29,601 bases of DNA from contig JAEOSP010000215.1 of NCBI GenBank assembly GCA_016840305.1, forward strand, positions 1-29,601, given 5' to 3'. Source of the stretch: Candidatus Hodarchaeota archaeon (GTDB lineage: Archaea; Asgardarchaeota; Heimdallarchaeia; Hodarchaeales; Hodarchaeaceae). Positions within the stretch are counted from its first letter, which is position 1. Each line of letters begins with the position of its first letter. The translations under genes and the position numbers were made by a program. Of this stretch, positions 15,895-23,506 are shown in pieces. The notes beneath the pieces were generated by a model. The model had not been told where the DNA came from. It did no database searches and saw nothing but the letters and a program-made list of their open reading frames with translations.

Positions 15895-16548
15895 ATGAAA
15901 AGACGATCACCCTACAAAAGATATAGGATTGGAACAATAAATCGATCTGAGGTAACGAAAGATAGTGAGGAGAGATGGAGGTTATTATCGCAGGAAGGAA
16001 ATACTATTTTTCGTGTCTGGATTTTAGGAGTAGTTACAGAGAAATATGAAGGTGAAAATGAATATATTGGATTGAAAGTAGAGGATGGTAGTGGTGTCGT
16101 ACGGGTTAAATCTTGGGATGGGAAGCTCGAATCAATAAATAAGTGGGATAAAGTTGAAATACTTGGGCAGATTCAAATCTCTGAACAAGAAGAGAATATT
16201 GACGTGTTTATTACCCCTGATATTGTGGACTTGATTAAAGATGATAACTGGAATGTTTATCATAGACTGAAAATAATTCAGAATCAAAATCGCAATACTG
16301 GGATTCAAGTGCGATCAGCGAAAGTTGAAGGGATAGATCTTGGTGTAGCCTCATTAGAAGATCTTAAAACGAAAATTAAAACCCTTGTCAAACAGCTAGA
16401 TGAAGGTAGCGGAGTTACCATGGAAATAATTAAGAAAAAATTTTCAAATATTGATGAATCACAAATTTATGAGGCTATAAATGAATTACTTGAATCTGGA
16501 GAATTTTTTGAACCACAAGCTGATACTTTTTCGAATGCATTCGAATAA
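15895..16548 (+). CDS. RPA32/RPA2-like single-stranded DNA-binding protein
   Basis: A 217-residue protein with two domains. Residues ~40-115 form an OB fold (FRVWILGVVTEKY, LKVEDGSGVVRVKSW, KVEILGQIQI, DVFITPDIVDLI). After a Gln/Asn-rich linker, residues ~150-210 form a winged helix (VTMEIIKKKFSNIDESQIYEAINELLESGEFFEP). OB plus winged helix is the plan of eukaryotic RPA32. It should join a larger RPA subunit in replication and repair; no such partner lies in this window. ATG at 15895 gives the start MKRRSPYKRY; a TTG three codons earlier is an alternative. A 16-bp palindrome lies in the last codons. Confidence 0.83.
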   Translation: MKRRSPYKRYRIGTINRSEVTKDSEERWRLLSQEGNTIFRVWILGVVTEKYEGENEYIGLKVEDGSGVVRVKSWDGKLESINKWDKVEILGQIQISEQEENIDVFITPDIVDLIKDDNWNVYHRLKIIQNQNRNTGIQVRSAKVEGIDLGVASLEDLKTKIKTLVKQLDEGSGVTMEIIKKKFSNIDESQIYEAINELLESGEFFEPQADTFSNAFE

Positions 16549-16557
16549 ACGAAGAAT

Positions 16558-16575
16558 AAAATATCAAATATTTTT
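16558..16575. terminator. Possible two-way terminator between rpa2-like gene and endA
   Basis: AAAATAT-CAA-ATATTTT forms a 7-bp hairpin in the 37-nt gap between two convergent stop codons, with T-rich sequence on both strands. Weak, A/T-only stem; placement is the main support. Confidence 0.35.
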
Positions 16576-16585
16576 CAGAGAATAG

Positions 16586-17134
16586 TTATGGACGGTTCCA
16601 CTGGAAGACATAGAAACGAATTTGTCGATCTGATAACACTGTAGCAATAACATAACGTTTTCTAACCGAAGTTGCTAATCTTCCAGCTCTTACTAAGTCA
16701 ATAGGCTCTATATGTGACTCTTTAGGAAATATTGAAACAAGAAATGGGGCATGATCAATACCAGGACCACGACGATACACTGAGAAGTCAGTACCAAACT
16801 TCAAACCAGGACGGACTATATATCGTTTGTTCCTTAAGTGAGAGTATACTGTATACAGATCATCAAATTTTGCAAATCGTTCTTCACTAATCGTACGGAA
16901 TTCCTCGTTCGATAAGCTTCGGTTTTCTTCACGAACATTTATTATCTCCTTCTCCTGTAAGAAAGCTGCTTCGAGCAGTGTTAGTTCAAGAGGACGATCG
17001 AAGCGAGGTGATTTAGGTTTTCTTATGCCAACTGGCTTACCAAAGTAGCCTAGTTGATAAATTTCACTTCCAAGTTCACTATCCCAGATAATTACATGTT
17101 TATCGATTAATTGTGCGGGGACTGGAGTTTCCAT
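16586..17134 (-). CDS. endA: tRNA-splicing endonuclease
   Basis: Cuts bulge-helix-bulge introns from tRNA and other archaeal precursors. The catalytic triad is visible: Tyr120 in KFGTDFSVYRRG, His128 in DHAPFLVSIFP and Lys159 in ATSVRKRYVIA. At 182 residues this is the single-domain length, expected to act as a homotetramer unless another subunit exists elsewhere. An N-terminal domain with ELTLLEAAFL precedes the catalytic domain. ATG start. It follows the TRAP-beta-like gene by 38 nt on the same strand and converges on the RPA32-like gene. Confidence 0.95.
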   Translation of the reverse strand: METPVPAQLIDKHVIIWDSELGSEIYQLGYFGKPVGIRKPKSPRFDRPLELTLLEAAFLQEKEIINVREENRSLSNEEFRTISEERFAKFDDLYTVYSHLRNKRYIVRPGLKFGTDFSVYRRGPGIDHAPFLVSIFPKESHIEPIDLVRAGRLATSVRKRYVIATVLSDRQIRFYVFQWNRP

Positions 17135-17172
17135 TATCTTAGCTCAAATCAAGTTCTGATAAACATGTAAAT

Positions 17173-17775
17173 TTACTGGTTTTCTACCCGTCGGTTAAAT
17201 TTAGGTGTAATTAACCGTAGTATTAACAGTAAATTCAATACTAGTAAGATTAACAAAAATGTTATTGAAACGTTATAGTTTGCTAAAGAAAAATCTTCAA
17301 GTGGGTCTAATACTGTTATATCTATTGCATTACTGATACTTAAGAATTCACTAGGTTGAACCTCAGATGTGTAATAATAAACACGTGCAGAATGGAGCTG
17401 ATAACTACCCTTTGAAATCGCAGTGGCAATGTAACTGAAGGTACGTATTTGATTAGGCTCAATCTGACTGTAAGATATTCTAGTTAATCCAGTTATATTG
17501 AAAACCCATTCTGCTGTCAGATCATCAATGAAGGTGACATTATAAGCAGTCTTATTACCAAAGTTGTTAATCGTAATTGTTACAAGGAAAGATTCTCCCA
17601 AAGTTACTTCTGTCTTATCTACGACCTTAGTCACAAATAAACTTGGGTACAGTGCATTAATCGTACTATTTTCAGAGCTAGAAGCTAGAATCGTAGTTGT
17701 TTGATATAAAAAGATAATTATTACAAAGATAAAGCTTAATGCTACTATTCTGGAACTTTTAGGTACAGCCCACAT
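17173..17775 (-). CDS. TRAP-beta-like (SSR2-like) single-pass membrane protein
   Basis: A 200-residue protein with signal peptide or membrane anchor (~residues 10-32), one extracellular beta-sandwich domain (~45-155) and a C-terminal membrane helix (~170-190) before a short basic tail (KFNRRVENQ). The domain aligns by eye with the translocon-associated protein beta subunit: LGESFLVTITINNFGNKTAYNV, then a short DD turn, then YSQIEPNQIRTFSYIATAISKGSY and ARVYYY, with the same order and spacing. Topology also matches TRAP-beta. A CARDB/DUF11-type surface adhesin domain is the alternative. Start ATG is preceded by GGGTGAT. It is divergent from get3. Confidence 0.65.
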   Translation of the reverse strand: MWAVPKSSRIVALSFIFVIIIFLYQTTTILASSSENSTINALYPSLFVTKVVDKTEVTLGESFLVTITINNFGNKTAYNVTFIDDLTAEWVFNITGLTRISYSQIEPNQIRTFSYIATAISKGSYQLHSARVYYYTSEVQPSEFLSISNAIDITVLDPLEDFSLANYNVSITFLLILLVLNLLLILRLITPKFNRRVENQ

Positions 17776-17885
17776 TAATATCACCCAAAATGAGTATATT
17801 TATTCCCATTTTGAAAATCTTGTTAAAGTTTAGTACTTCAGGCCAAGCAAAAGGTTCTTGTTTCGATCTTTTTCTCTGTTTTCGT

Positions 17886-18836
17886 ATGTCAAAATCATTG
17901 TTCGATAAACATTTCCTTTTCTTTGGCGGAAAAGGAGGTGTTGGAAAAACAACAATGGCTGCTGCAACAGCTATTCATGCAGCTGATCTCGGTTTTCGTA
18001 CATTGCTAGTATCAACAGACCCTGCTCATTCGGTATCGGATAGTCTTGATCAACAGATAGGTGGAGAAGATTATGTCGAGGTAGATAATGTCGAAAATCT
18101 ATGGGCTATTGAATTAAGTACCGATCAAGCTATGCAGTCATATTCTGAAATGATAACTCAACAGGATCCAACAGGAGCCCTCACTGAGATGTTTGGAGAT
18201 GATGATGCAAGTTCTCTTTCCCCTCCTGGAGCTGATGAAACTGTTGCTTTTATTCAATTGCTAGAATTTATACAAAACCCTGAATTCGATATTGTTATCT
18301 TCGACACTGCCCCAACTGGTCACACACTAAAATTACTTCAATTACCCGAACTTACTCAAAGCTGGTTATTTAGACTACTTAAAATGAGACGTCGACTTGG
18401 GGGTTTATTATCAGGTTTTAAAACACTATTCGGGAGTGGTTCTGATTTAGATGAACAGGATGCCTTCAATAAATTAGAAGACCTCCGAGATCAAGTAGAA
18501 GTAGCTAGGAAGCATTTAATGAATGCTGAGGAAACAGAGTTCGTAGCTGTAACTATTCCAACGGTGATGGCAATCTGGGAAACCGAAAGACTGGTTAGAG
18601 CACTTTTTGAAGTAGCTTTTCCTATCAAGCAGATATTGATAAACCAAGTTCAACCAGAAAATTCCGATTGTAATTATTGCCATAATAGGTTCACAAATCA
18701 ACAAAAAGATTTAGAGAAGATAAGAGACCTTTACACAGAGTTTGAGTTGACCGAAATTCCTGCATTTGAGTGGGAAATCCGTGGAATTGAACGGTTGAGA
18801 GAACTCGGTTCAAGATTATATGAGAAAAAGGAATAA
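17886..18836 (+). CDS. get3: Get3/TRC40-type ATPase (ArsA family)
   Basis: A 316-residue P-loop ATPase that in eukaryotes targets tail-anchored proteins to the membrane. The deviant Walker A FGGKGGVGKTT is at residues 13-23, switch I is STDPAHSVSDS, switch II FDTAPTGHTLKLLQLP. The CNYC pair near residue 260 is the zinc-binding CxxC that holds the Get3 dimer together. There is one ATPase domain, and no arsenite-binding Cys set typical of ArsA pumps. I reject the upstream ATG at 17790, which would add 32 residues unlike the family. No arsenic genes are nearby, while a TRAP-beta-like gene is divergent. Confidence 0.9.
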   Translation: MSKSLFDKHFLFFGGKGGVGKTTMAAATAIHAADLGFRTLLVSTDPAHSVSDSLDQQIGGEDYVEVDNVENLWAIELSTDQAMQSYSEMITQQDPTGALTEMFGDDDASSLSPPGADETVAFIQLLEFIQNPEFDIVIFDTAPTGHTLKLLQLPELTQSWLFRLLKMRRRLGGLLSGFKTLFGSGSDLDEQDAFNKLEDLRDQVEVARKHLMNAEETEFVAVTIPTVMAIWETERLVRALFEVAFPIKQILINQVQPENSDCNYCHNRFTNQQKDLEKIRDLYTEFELTEIPAFEWEIRGIERLRELGSRLYEKKE

Positions 18837-18849
18837 TAAAAGAAGTTTG

Positions 18850-19506
18850 TTATTTTTCCTCATCCCATCCTTTTCTAATTCTCGCAAATGCTTCTTTTAA
18901 TTCCATATTCATTTGTGCTTTCAAACTCATCGGAGATGGTTGGGGAGCTGGGCCAGGGGGACGAGCTCCACCCACTGAACTGCCTACTGAACCTGGAGGA
19001 GATAATCCTGGTTGGGGTGGCGCGGGTGCTTGTCCAGGCAATGGAGGGAGGTTTGATGGTGAAAACGTCTGTTGTTGAGGTGATGGAGAATTACTTGCGG
19101 TTATAGGCGGCGGTGGTGCCGTTGATTGAGCTTTTATAGGAGCAGGGGGAGTTGGAAATGATGGTGGGGTAGGTAAGCTAGCTGGTGCTGCTGGAGCCGC
19201 TAATGCTGCTGCTGGAGCTGCTGGTGGTGCTGCTGGAGGGCCTCGTGCCTGTATTGAAACTGGCACGGGTGTTGTAACTGGAGGAGCGGCCATGGGAGGG
19301 GCTGAAACTCGAGCAGGTGCTTGAATCGGTGTTTGTGAAATCATGTCAAGTCTACTTGAGAGATTTGCATATTTTGATTCAAGGCTATCTACAATTTCAG
19401 CAAGTTGTGAAACAAATAAGAAAAATTTCTTGGTCACCGCGATCAAAGTTTCAACATTTCGTGTTTCATCATCGCTAAAGAATTCATCTAGATTCGTCAA
19501 TCTCAA
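18850..19506 (-). CDS. Coiled-coil / polyproline / C-terminal helix protein (actin-regulator-like architecture)
   Basis: A 218-residue protein of unrecognised family. Residues ~18-58 are a helical heptad region (FLFVSQLAEIVDSLESKYAN, then LSSRLDMI). Residues ~60-192 are very rich in Pro and Ala, with PPPP and many APP/PPxP runs. Residues 194-218 form an amphipathic helix with AFARIRKGW, loosely like a WH2 motif. The coiled coil resembles WASH subunit CCDC53 by eye. Polyproline tracts bind profilin in eukaryotes and in Asgard archaea. No signal peptide or membrane helix. TTG start, an in-frame stop directly upstream. It is convergent with get3. A soluble scaffold is the neutral reading. Confidence 0.7.
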   Translation of the reverse strand: MRLTNLDEFFSDDETRNVETLIAVTKKFFLFVSQLAEIVDSLESKYANLSSRLDMISQTPIQAPARVSAPPMAAPPVTTPVPVSIQARGPPAAPPAAPAAALAAPAAPASLPTPPSFPTPPAPIKAQSTAPPPPITASNSPSPQQQTFSPSNLPPLPGQAPAPPQPGLSPPGSVGSSVGGARPPGPAPQPSPMSLKAQMNMELKEAFARIRKGWDEEK

Positions 19507-19548
19507 TCATCTAACTGATCAATATTGACCACTTATAAGAAGTTTCTT

Positions 19549-20415
19549 TTATCCTAACTTTTTTATTCGGTTTGCGACTAGGCAAGCATCCTTGGTTGCC
19601 CTTACATCATGGGTTCGCACGGTATGAGTACCACGAATTATTGCTATAGAAGTAGCAGCTAATGACCCCCATAGCCGTTTTTCAGGTGGAACATCTAAAA
19701 TAGCTCCTATAAAAGATTTTCGTGAAATCCCAACTAATATACACTGAGTAAGTATCCTTAAATCGTCTAATTGGTTAATGATCGTGTAATCGTCCAGTTC
19801 CTTACGTTGGGAAGTCCAAGAACCTAAACCAGGATCAATTATAATATTTTTTCGTGGAATACCTGCAGAAACACCAAGTTTGATACTTTTTTCAAGCTCT
19901 ACGATAATTTCTGGCAATTTAAACACATCTCCAGGTTGATTACGGCATGTCATTACTATAGTTGAGGCTTTATGGTTAGCAATTGTATTCACCATATTCC
20001 CATCAGCCTTCAAACCTGAAATATCATTGATGATTTTTGCACCATTCTCTAGTGCAAACTCTGCTGTTTTATGTGATTGAGTATCAACTGAAATCGGAAC
20101 AGATATATTCTGATCTTCAATTGCTTTGAAGAAAGTATCTAATCTACTTATTTCTTTGTCAACGGTACTCATTTCTAACTCTTTGTAAAGAAAAGTTGGA
20201 GCACTTGAAACTGCTCCCACATCAATGATATCAGCTCCTTCATCTATTAGTTGATAAACCCCTCGTTTAATTGCCTCTGAATTTTCTCTAACGCTTCCTT
20301 TATAGAAAGATGTGGGAGATAGGTTTATTACCCCAATAATTAAGCAATCATAATTATCTCCAAGCTTTAGACCTCCAAGCTCTCCTTCAATTATATTTTC
20401 AGAGTTTATCTTCAT
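19549..20415 (-). CDS. folP: Dihydropteroate synthase-like pterin-binding enzyme
   Basis: A 288-residue TIM-barrel protein of the DHPS family. Motifs: GVINLSPTSFYKG (pterin site start), IIDVGAVSSAPTF in place of the usual DxGGxSTRPG, PISVDTQSHKTAEFALENGAKIINDISG, IIDPGLGSWTSQRKEL, LVGISRKSFIGAIL and the closing RTHDV. Bacterial DHPS joins p-aminobenzoate to a pterin for folate. In archaea such proteins may serve folate- or methanopterin-type cofactors, so the exact substrate is open. ATG with AGGAG eight nt upstream; it overlaps cofE by 17 nt. Confidence 0.85.
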   Translation of the reverse strand: MKINSENIIEGELGGLKLGDNYDCLIIGVINLSPTSFYKGSVRENSEAIKRGVYQLIDEGADIIDVGAVSSAPTFLYKELEMSTVDKEISRLDTFFKAIEDQNISVPISVDTQSHKTAEFALENGAKIINDISGLKADGNMVNTIANHKASTIVMTCRNQPGDVFKLPEIIVELEKSIKLGVSAGIPRKNIIIDPGLGSWTSQRKELDDYTIINQLDDLRILTQCILVGISRKSFIGAILDVPPEKRLWGSLAATSIAIIRGTHTVRTHDVRATKDACLVANRIKKLG

Positions 20416-21214
20416 TTATCCGTCTCCTAATTTTCCAGAAAGGTCCCATGTATATACATCTATAAGGATCCATAATCATCCGTGCATTATTAGCAATAGT
20501 ATCTGTTACTTCCAAGAATGGGATATCTTCATAACCACGTGCTATCACAAGCGGTGTTCTCTGATGAGATTCACCCATTAATATTTCGCTACCACACACC
20601 AAGTTGTCAGCAATTGCTCTTGTCGTTATTTTCATTGGTCTATTAAATAAATCATATGAACCACGGTCATCAATTATAGGAGAAAAACCAGAAACACCTA
20701 AGGCAAATCCTGACGTCCCTCTTCTCAGTGGGTGAGTTTTTGAATCAGAAATAATAACTCCAACCTTTATATTCAGTCTCGATTCAATCTCTTTTCTGAT
20801 TCTTTCTGCTGTTCTTATTGAGTTTTTAGGTAAAGTAATTAAGAATTCTTCCCCTCCAGAATTACTATGATCTACACCAGCATTAGCCTGTAAAACTCCA
20901 TTTTTCAAAGCTAACACAGCTCCTGGAACAGCACCAATGACTTCATCAGCTTCCCTGTATACAATCTCAACGAATTCTGGGCTTAATTTTGCAGTTCTTG
21001 CAGCTTCAATAGCCTCCTTTCTGATATTTTTAATATCAGAAATTCTTATCTGACACCCTTCTATTGTAGATATAATCTTACTAGCTATAATAAGCACATC
21101 TTTATTGACAAGCGAAAGCCTATTTTCCTCAAGAGATCTCAAAATTAATTCAACAATATCCTGATCTGCAGAAGTGATAATTTTCGTTTTAATCCCAATA
21201 AATTCAATTCGCAT
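20399..21214 (-). CDS. cofE: Coenzyme F420-0:L-glutamate ligase
   Basis: Adds glutamates to F420-0 with GTP in F420 biosynthesis. Family elements present: DVLIIASKIISTIEG near the N-terminus, GVLQANAGVDHSNSGGEEFLITLP, VGVIISDSKTHPLRRGTSGFALGVSG and the following DLFNRPMKITTRAIADNLVCGSEILMGE. 271 residues, slightly long for the family because of a C-terminal tail (DPYRCIYMGPFWKIRRRINE). Start ATG follows GGATGAT. First gene of a two-gene unit with the DHPS-like gene; the pair suggests linked one-carbon carrier and F420 metabolism. Confidence 0.94.
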   Translation of the reverse strand: MRIEFIGIKTKIITSADQDIVELILRSLEENRLSLVNKDVLIIASKIISTIEGCQIRISDIKNIRKEAIEAARTAKLSPEFVEIVYREADEVIGAVPGAVLALKNGVLQANAGVDHSNSGGEEFLITLPKNSIRTAERIRKEIESRLNIKVGVIISDSKTHPLRRGTSGFALGVSGFSPIIDDRGSYDLFNRPMKITTRAIADNLVCGSEILMGESHQRTPLVIARGYEDIPFLEVTDTIANNARMIMDPYRCIYMGPFWKIRRRINEDKL

Positions 21215-21542
21215 AGTAAATCATCCAATATTTTTAAGAATGCATAATTTTTGAAGGTATTCTTAGGTTTTTTTTATTCTCATCTCATCTAAGATAAAAT
21301 TATTTGCTAAAAACTGTTTTTTATCTATTTACTTATTTCCTTCCGCTATTTGTATAGAATTTTTCTAGTAAGAGAATCTTGAAATAGGCAATGTTAAAAG
21401 CTCATAATGGATGAAATCAAAGTGTCAAACTTGATTATGAAGTCAAAGAATTTTGTTATGAAAAAACAGAAAAATATCAAAAATTTTACATTCAAAATAA
21501 TGAAAACATAACATTTTCATGAAATTATAAGGAGAAATTTAC
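21215..21542. promoter_or_regulatory. Divergent intergenic region cofE / KaiC-like gene
   Basis: About 328 nt, extremely AT-rich, between divergent starts, so it holds both promoters. I found no convincing reading frame, RNA or long hairpin. The plus-strand gene has a clear ribosome-binding site, AAGGAG, at its 3' end (21529-21534). Confidence 0.4.
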
Positions 21543-22298
21543 ATGGCCATGGAAGATCGTGCGAAATTTGGTATCCCACTACTAGATGATGCTTTAGGCG
21601 GAGGAGTTCCTCGTGGATCAATAATACTGGTGGAAGATGAAGTCGGTATAAATACTGAGCATATTCTTACTCAGTTCTTGTCAGAAGGATTAAGAACAGG
21701 TGAATATGGTTACATTCTATCAACTGAACACCTTTTCTCACATTATTCTCCTTTATTTGTACCTTACAATATCTCCGAGGTAACTTTTGAAACGAAACGT
21801 CTCGTTTTCTTAGATGCTTTTTCAAATCCTTTTGGTTATTCAGAAGGAAGACCAAGTACAGCAGGAGAAAATGTGATTCGTGATATAACTCAACCTCGTC
21901 TTGTAACGGATCAGATCAGAAGAGCATTATTACACGTTAGAACACAACCCGTCAGAGGTGTGTTAGATTCACTTACAACAATTTTACTTGTTTCTGATAC
22001 TTTAAAAGCACCAATGGCTTTTTTACAGCACAAAATTGCAACAGACAAAGAAATGGGGATAGTTAGCATTTTAACGTTGCACCGAGATGTTCACGAACCC
22101 CGAATCATCCAAGCAGTAGAACATTACTGTGATGGAGTTCTTAGACTGAAAAAAGAGTCTTTTGAAGGAAAAGAACCAGGTTTAACAGATGTATTGCAAA
22201 TAATAAAAGCTCCTGGAATAGCGTTAACTGAATTAGAAAATACTGAGTTTATATTCCGTCCTTCACCAGGACATATCGAATTATCCCCTCTACTCTAA
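21543..22298 (+). CDS. KaiC/RecA-like protein lacking a Walker A motif
   Basis: A 251-residue protein with the KaiC/Rad55-like core: FGIPLLDDALGGGVPRGSIILVEDE at the N-terminus, then strands and helices of the RecA fold, and VRGVLDSLTTILL where Walker B stands. Where the P-loop GxxGxGKT should be, it has DEVGINTEH, so the Lys and Thr that bind phosphate are missing. It is therefore probably not an active ATPase and may act as a partner or sensor. ATG start eight nt after AAGGAG. A small zinc protein follows after 25 nt, likely in one operon. Confidence 0.8.
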   Translation: MAMEDRAKFGIPLLDDALGGGVPRGSIILVEDEVGINTEHILTQFLSEGLRTGEYGYILSTEHLFSHYSPLFVPYNISEVTFETKRLVFLDAFSNPFGYSEGRPSTAGENVIRDITQPRLVTDQIRRALLHVRTQPVRGVLDSLTTILLVSDTLKAPMAFLQHKIATDKEMGIVSILTLHRDVHEPRIIQAVEHYCDGVLRLKKESFEGKEPGLTDVLQIIKAPGIALTELENTEFIFRPSPGHIELSPLL

Positions 22299-22323
22299 CC
22301 TTCATTCTTTTTATGGTGAGAAA

Positions 22324-22539
22324 ATGTCAAGTAAAAAAACCTGTGATGTTGAAGCATGCACGAAAGATAGTAAAAAAACTGTTTCAAGAGAAAAAGCTGG
22401 TATGGCTATAAAAGAGGCTGGGTTAAATTTAGCTATCAAGGATAAAGTGACAAAAGTACATCTTTGTGCTGATCATTATCGTAAAATTAAAAAGAAATTG
22501 AAAAAAGAACGAGAGATAGATCGTCTAAGATGGGGTTAG
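22324..22539 (+). CDS. Small basic zinc-finger-like protein
   Basis: A 71-residue protein, very rich in Lys. Cys7 and Cys12 (CDVEAC), with Cys48 and His51 (HLCADHY), could bind one zinc ion. The C-terminal third is a highly charged helix (RKIKKKLKKEREIDRLRWG), suited to nucleic acid or ribosome contact. I recognise no named family. ATG three nt after GGTGAG. It follows the KaiC-like gene closely and converges on the polyferredoxin gene. Confidence 0.75.
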   Translation: MSSKKTCDVEACTKDSKKTVSREKAGMAIKEAGLNLAIKDKVTKVHLCADHYRKIKKKLKKEREIDRLRWG

Positions 22540-22585
22540 AAATCCCTTTTCTTATTTTTATCCAGCGTTTCGATCAAAGTTTTGG

Positions 22586-23497
22586 TTAAAGGAACTTAAT
22601 TTCCATCGCATCTTCTGGACAGACAGCAACACAATCCAAACAGAGAGTACAATGTTCGCTACGTACTTTTTCGGGAGGATGTGAGAGGATACGTACACCC
22701 ATTGGACATACATCTTCACATAATCCACAATGTGTACATTTTGCTATGTTTCTTCCGACACCGAGTATAGAATTCTTCCCAATCTGACCTGTAATTATAC
22801 CGACAGGGCAAAACCAGCGGCACCAACCTTTTGGTACGTAGATAACCAAAATAAGCACAGCAATAAAAATCAAGAAACGAACCCAAAATATTAGCTCAAT
22901 TTGAGCTAATTTGTCGAAATTGAAAAAGTTTTCAATTCCTCCCCAATAAAACAGTAAAGGAATAACAGTAAATAAGAATGTAGCTGGACTCAAAACTGTC
23001 CAAGGCTGCTCTGTAAAAATACCAAAAGAAGTTTCAATTGATTCTCTATTTCCCAAACCTACTGCAATCCCCACAATGACTGAAATGAGTATAACTCCTC
23101 CTGTTATAAATTCTCCAAACTGGCGTAAGTTGTTATTTGTTTCATTTGTAGGCTCGTATTTCCTCATCCAGGGTGTAAGGAATCCAATGATGTCTTGGAA
23201 AAGACCAAAAGGACACGCCCAGGCGCAAAACATACGTCCAAAAACTGCCCCTATAAGGAAAAATGAAGCTAGAGGGATCAAAGGAAGAATGGCCATTGAT
23301 AACATTCTTTGAAGTAGATCGAATGCCCCCTCAGCCGAGCTGAATATTGATTGAGGCATAACAACTGGTAATACTAACCAAGTTGCTCCGATAAGAAAAA
23401 ACGTTAGATTCATTAAAATGAACATTAGTAATTGTACAAAAGCGCGAAGAAGGCGAAGTTTAGTCAGATTCGTTTTATTTTTCTTGTGCCATGCCAT
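22586..23497 (-). CDS. NapH/NosR-like membrane polyferredoxin
   Basis: A 303-residue integral membrane iron-sulfur protein with about five helices. Two CxxxCP motifs near the membrane (CAWACPFG and CRWFCPVG) and two C-terminal [4Fe-4S] sites (CTHCGLCEDVCPMG and CTLCLDCVAVCPED) match the NapH/NosR/YccM type, which passes electrons between the quinone pool or a ferredoxin and other carriers. No nitrate, nitrous oxide or periplasmic partner lies near. The start is ATG at 23495-23497, seven nt after GGTG; a GTG three codons upstream is possible. It begins 9 nt after the 48-residue peptide gene. Confidence 0.9.
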   Translation of the reverse strand: MAWHKKNKTNLTKLRLLRAFVQLLMFILMNLTFFLIGATWLVLPVVMPQSIFSSAEGAFDLLQRMLSMAILPLIPLASFFLIGAVFGRMFCAWACPFGLFQDIIGFLTPWMRKYEPTNETNNNLRQFGEFITGGVILISVIVGIAVGLGNRESIETSFGIFTEQPWTVLSPATFLFTVIPLLFYWGGIENFFNFDKLAQIELIFWVRFLIFIAVLILVIYVPKGWCRWFCPVGIITGQIGKNSILGVGRNIAKCTHCGLCEDVCPMGVRILSHPPEKVRSEHCTLCLDCVAVCPEDAMEIKFL

Positions 23498-23506
23498 TGT
23501 ATTCAC

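Noticed and set aside
17790..17885. N-terminal extension of 32 residues on Get3
   Set aside because: Family members begin just before the P-loop; the extension has no family likeness and the ATG at 17886 gives normal length.
19080..19330. Repeated GCTGCTGG-like triplets as a DNA repeat array
   Set aside because: They are imperfect and explained by the Pro/Ala codons of the polyproline protein; no fixed repeat unit.
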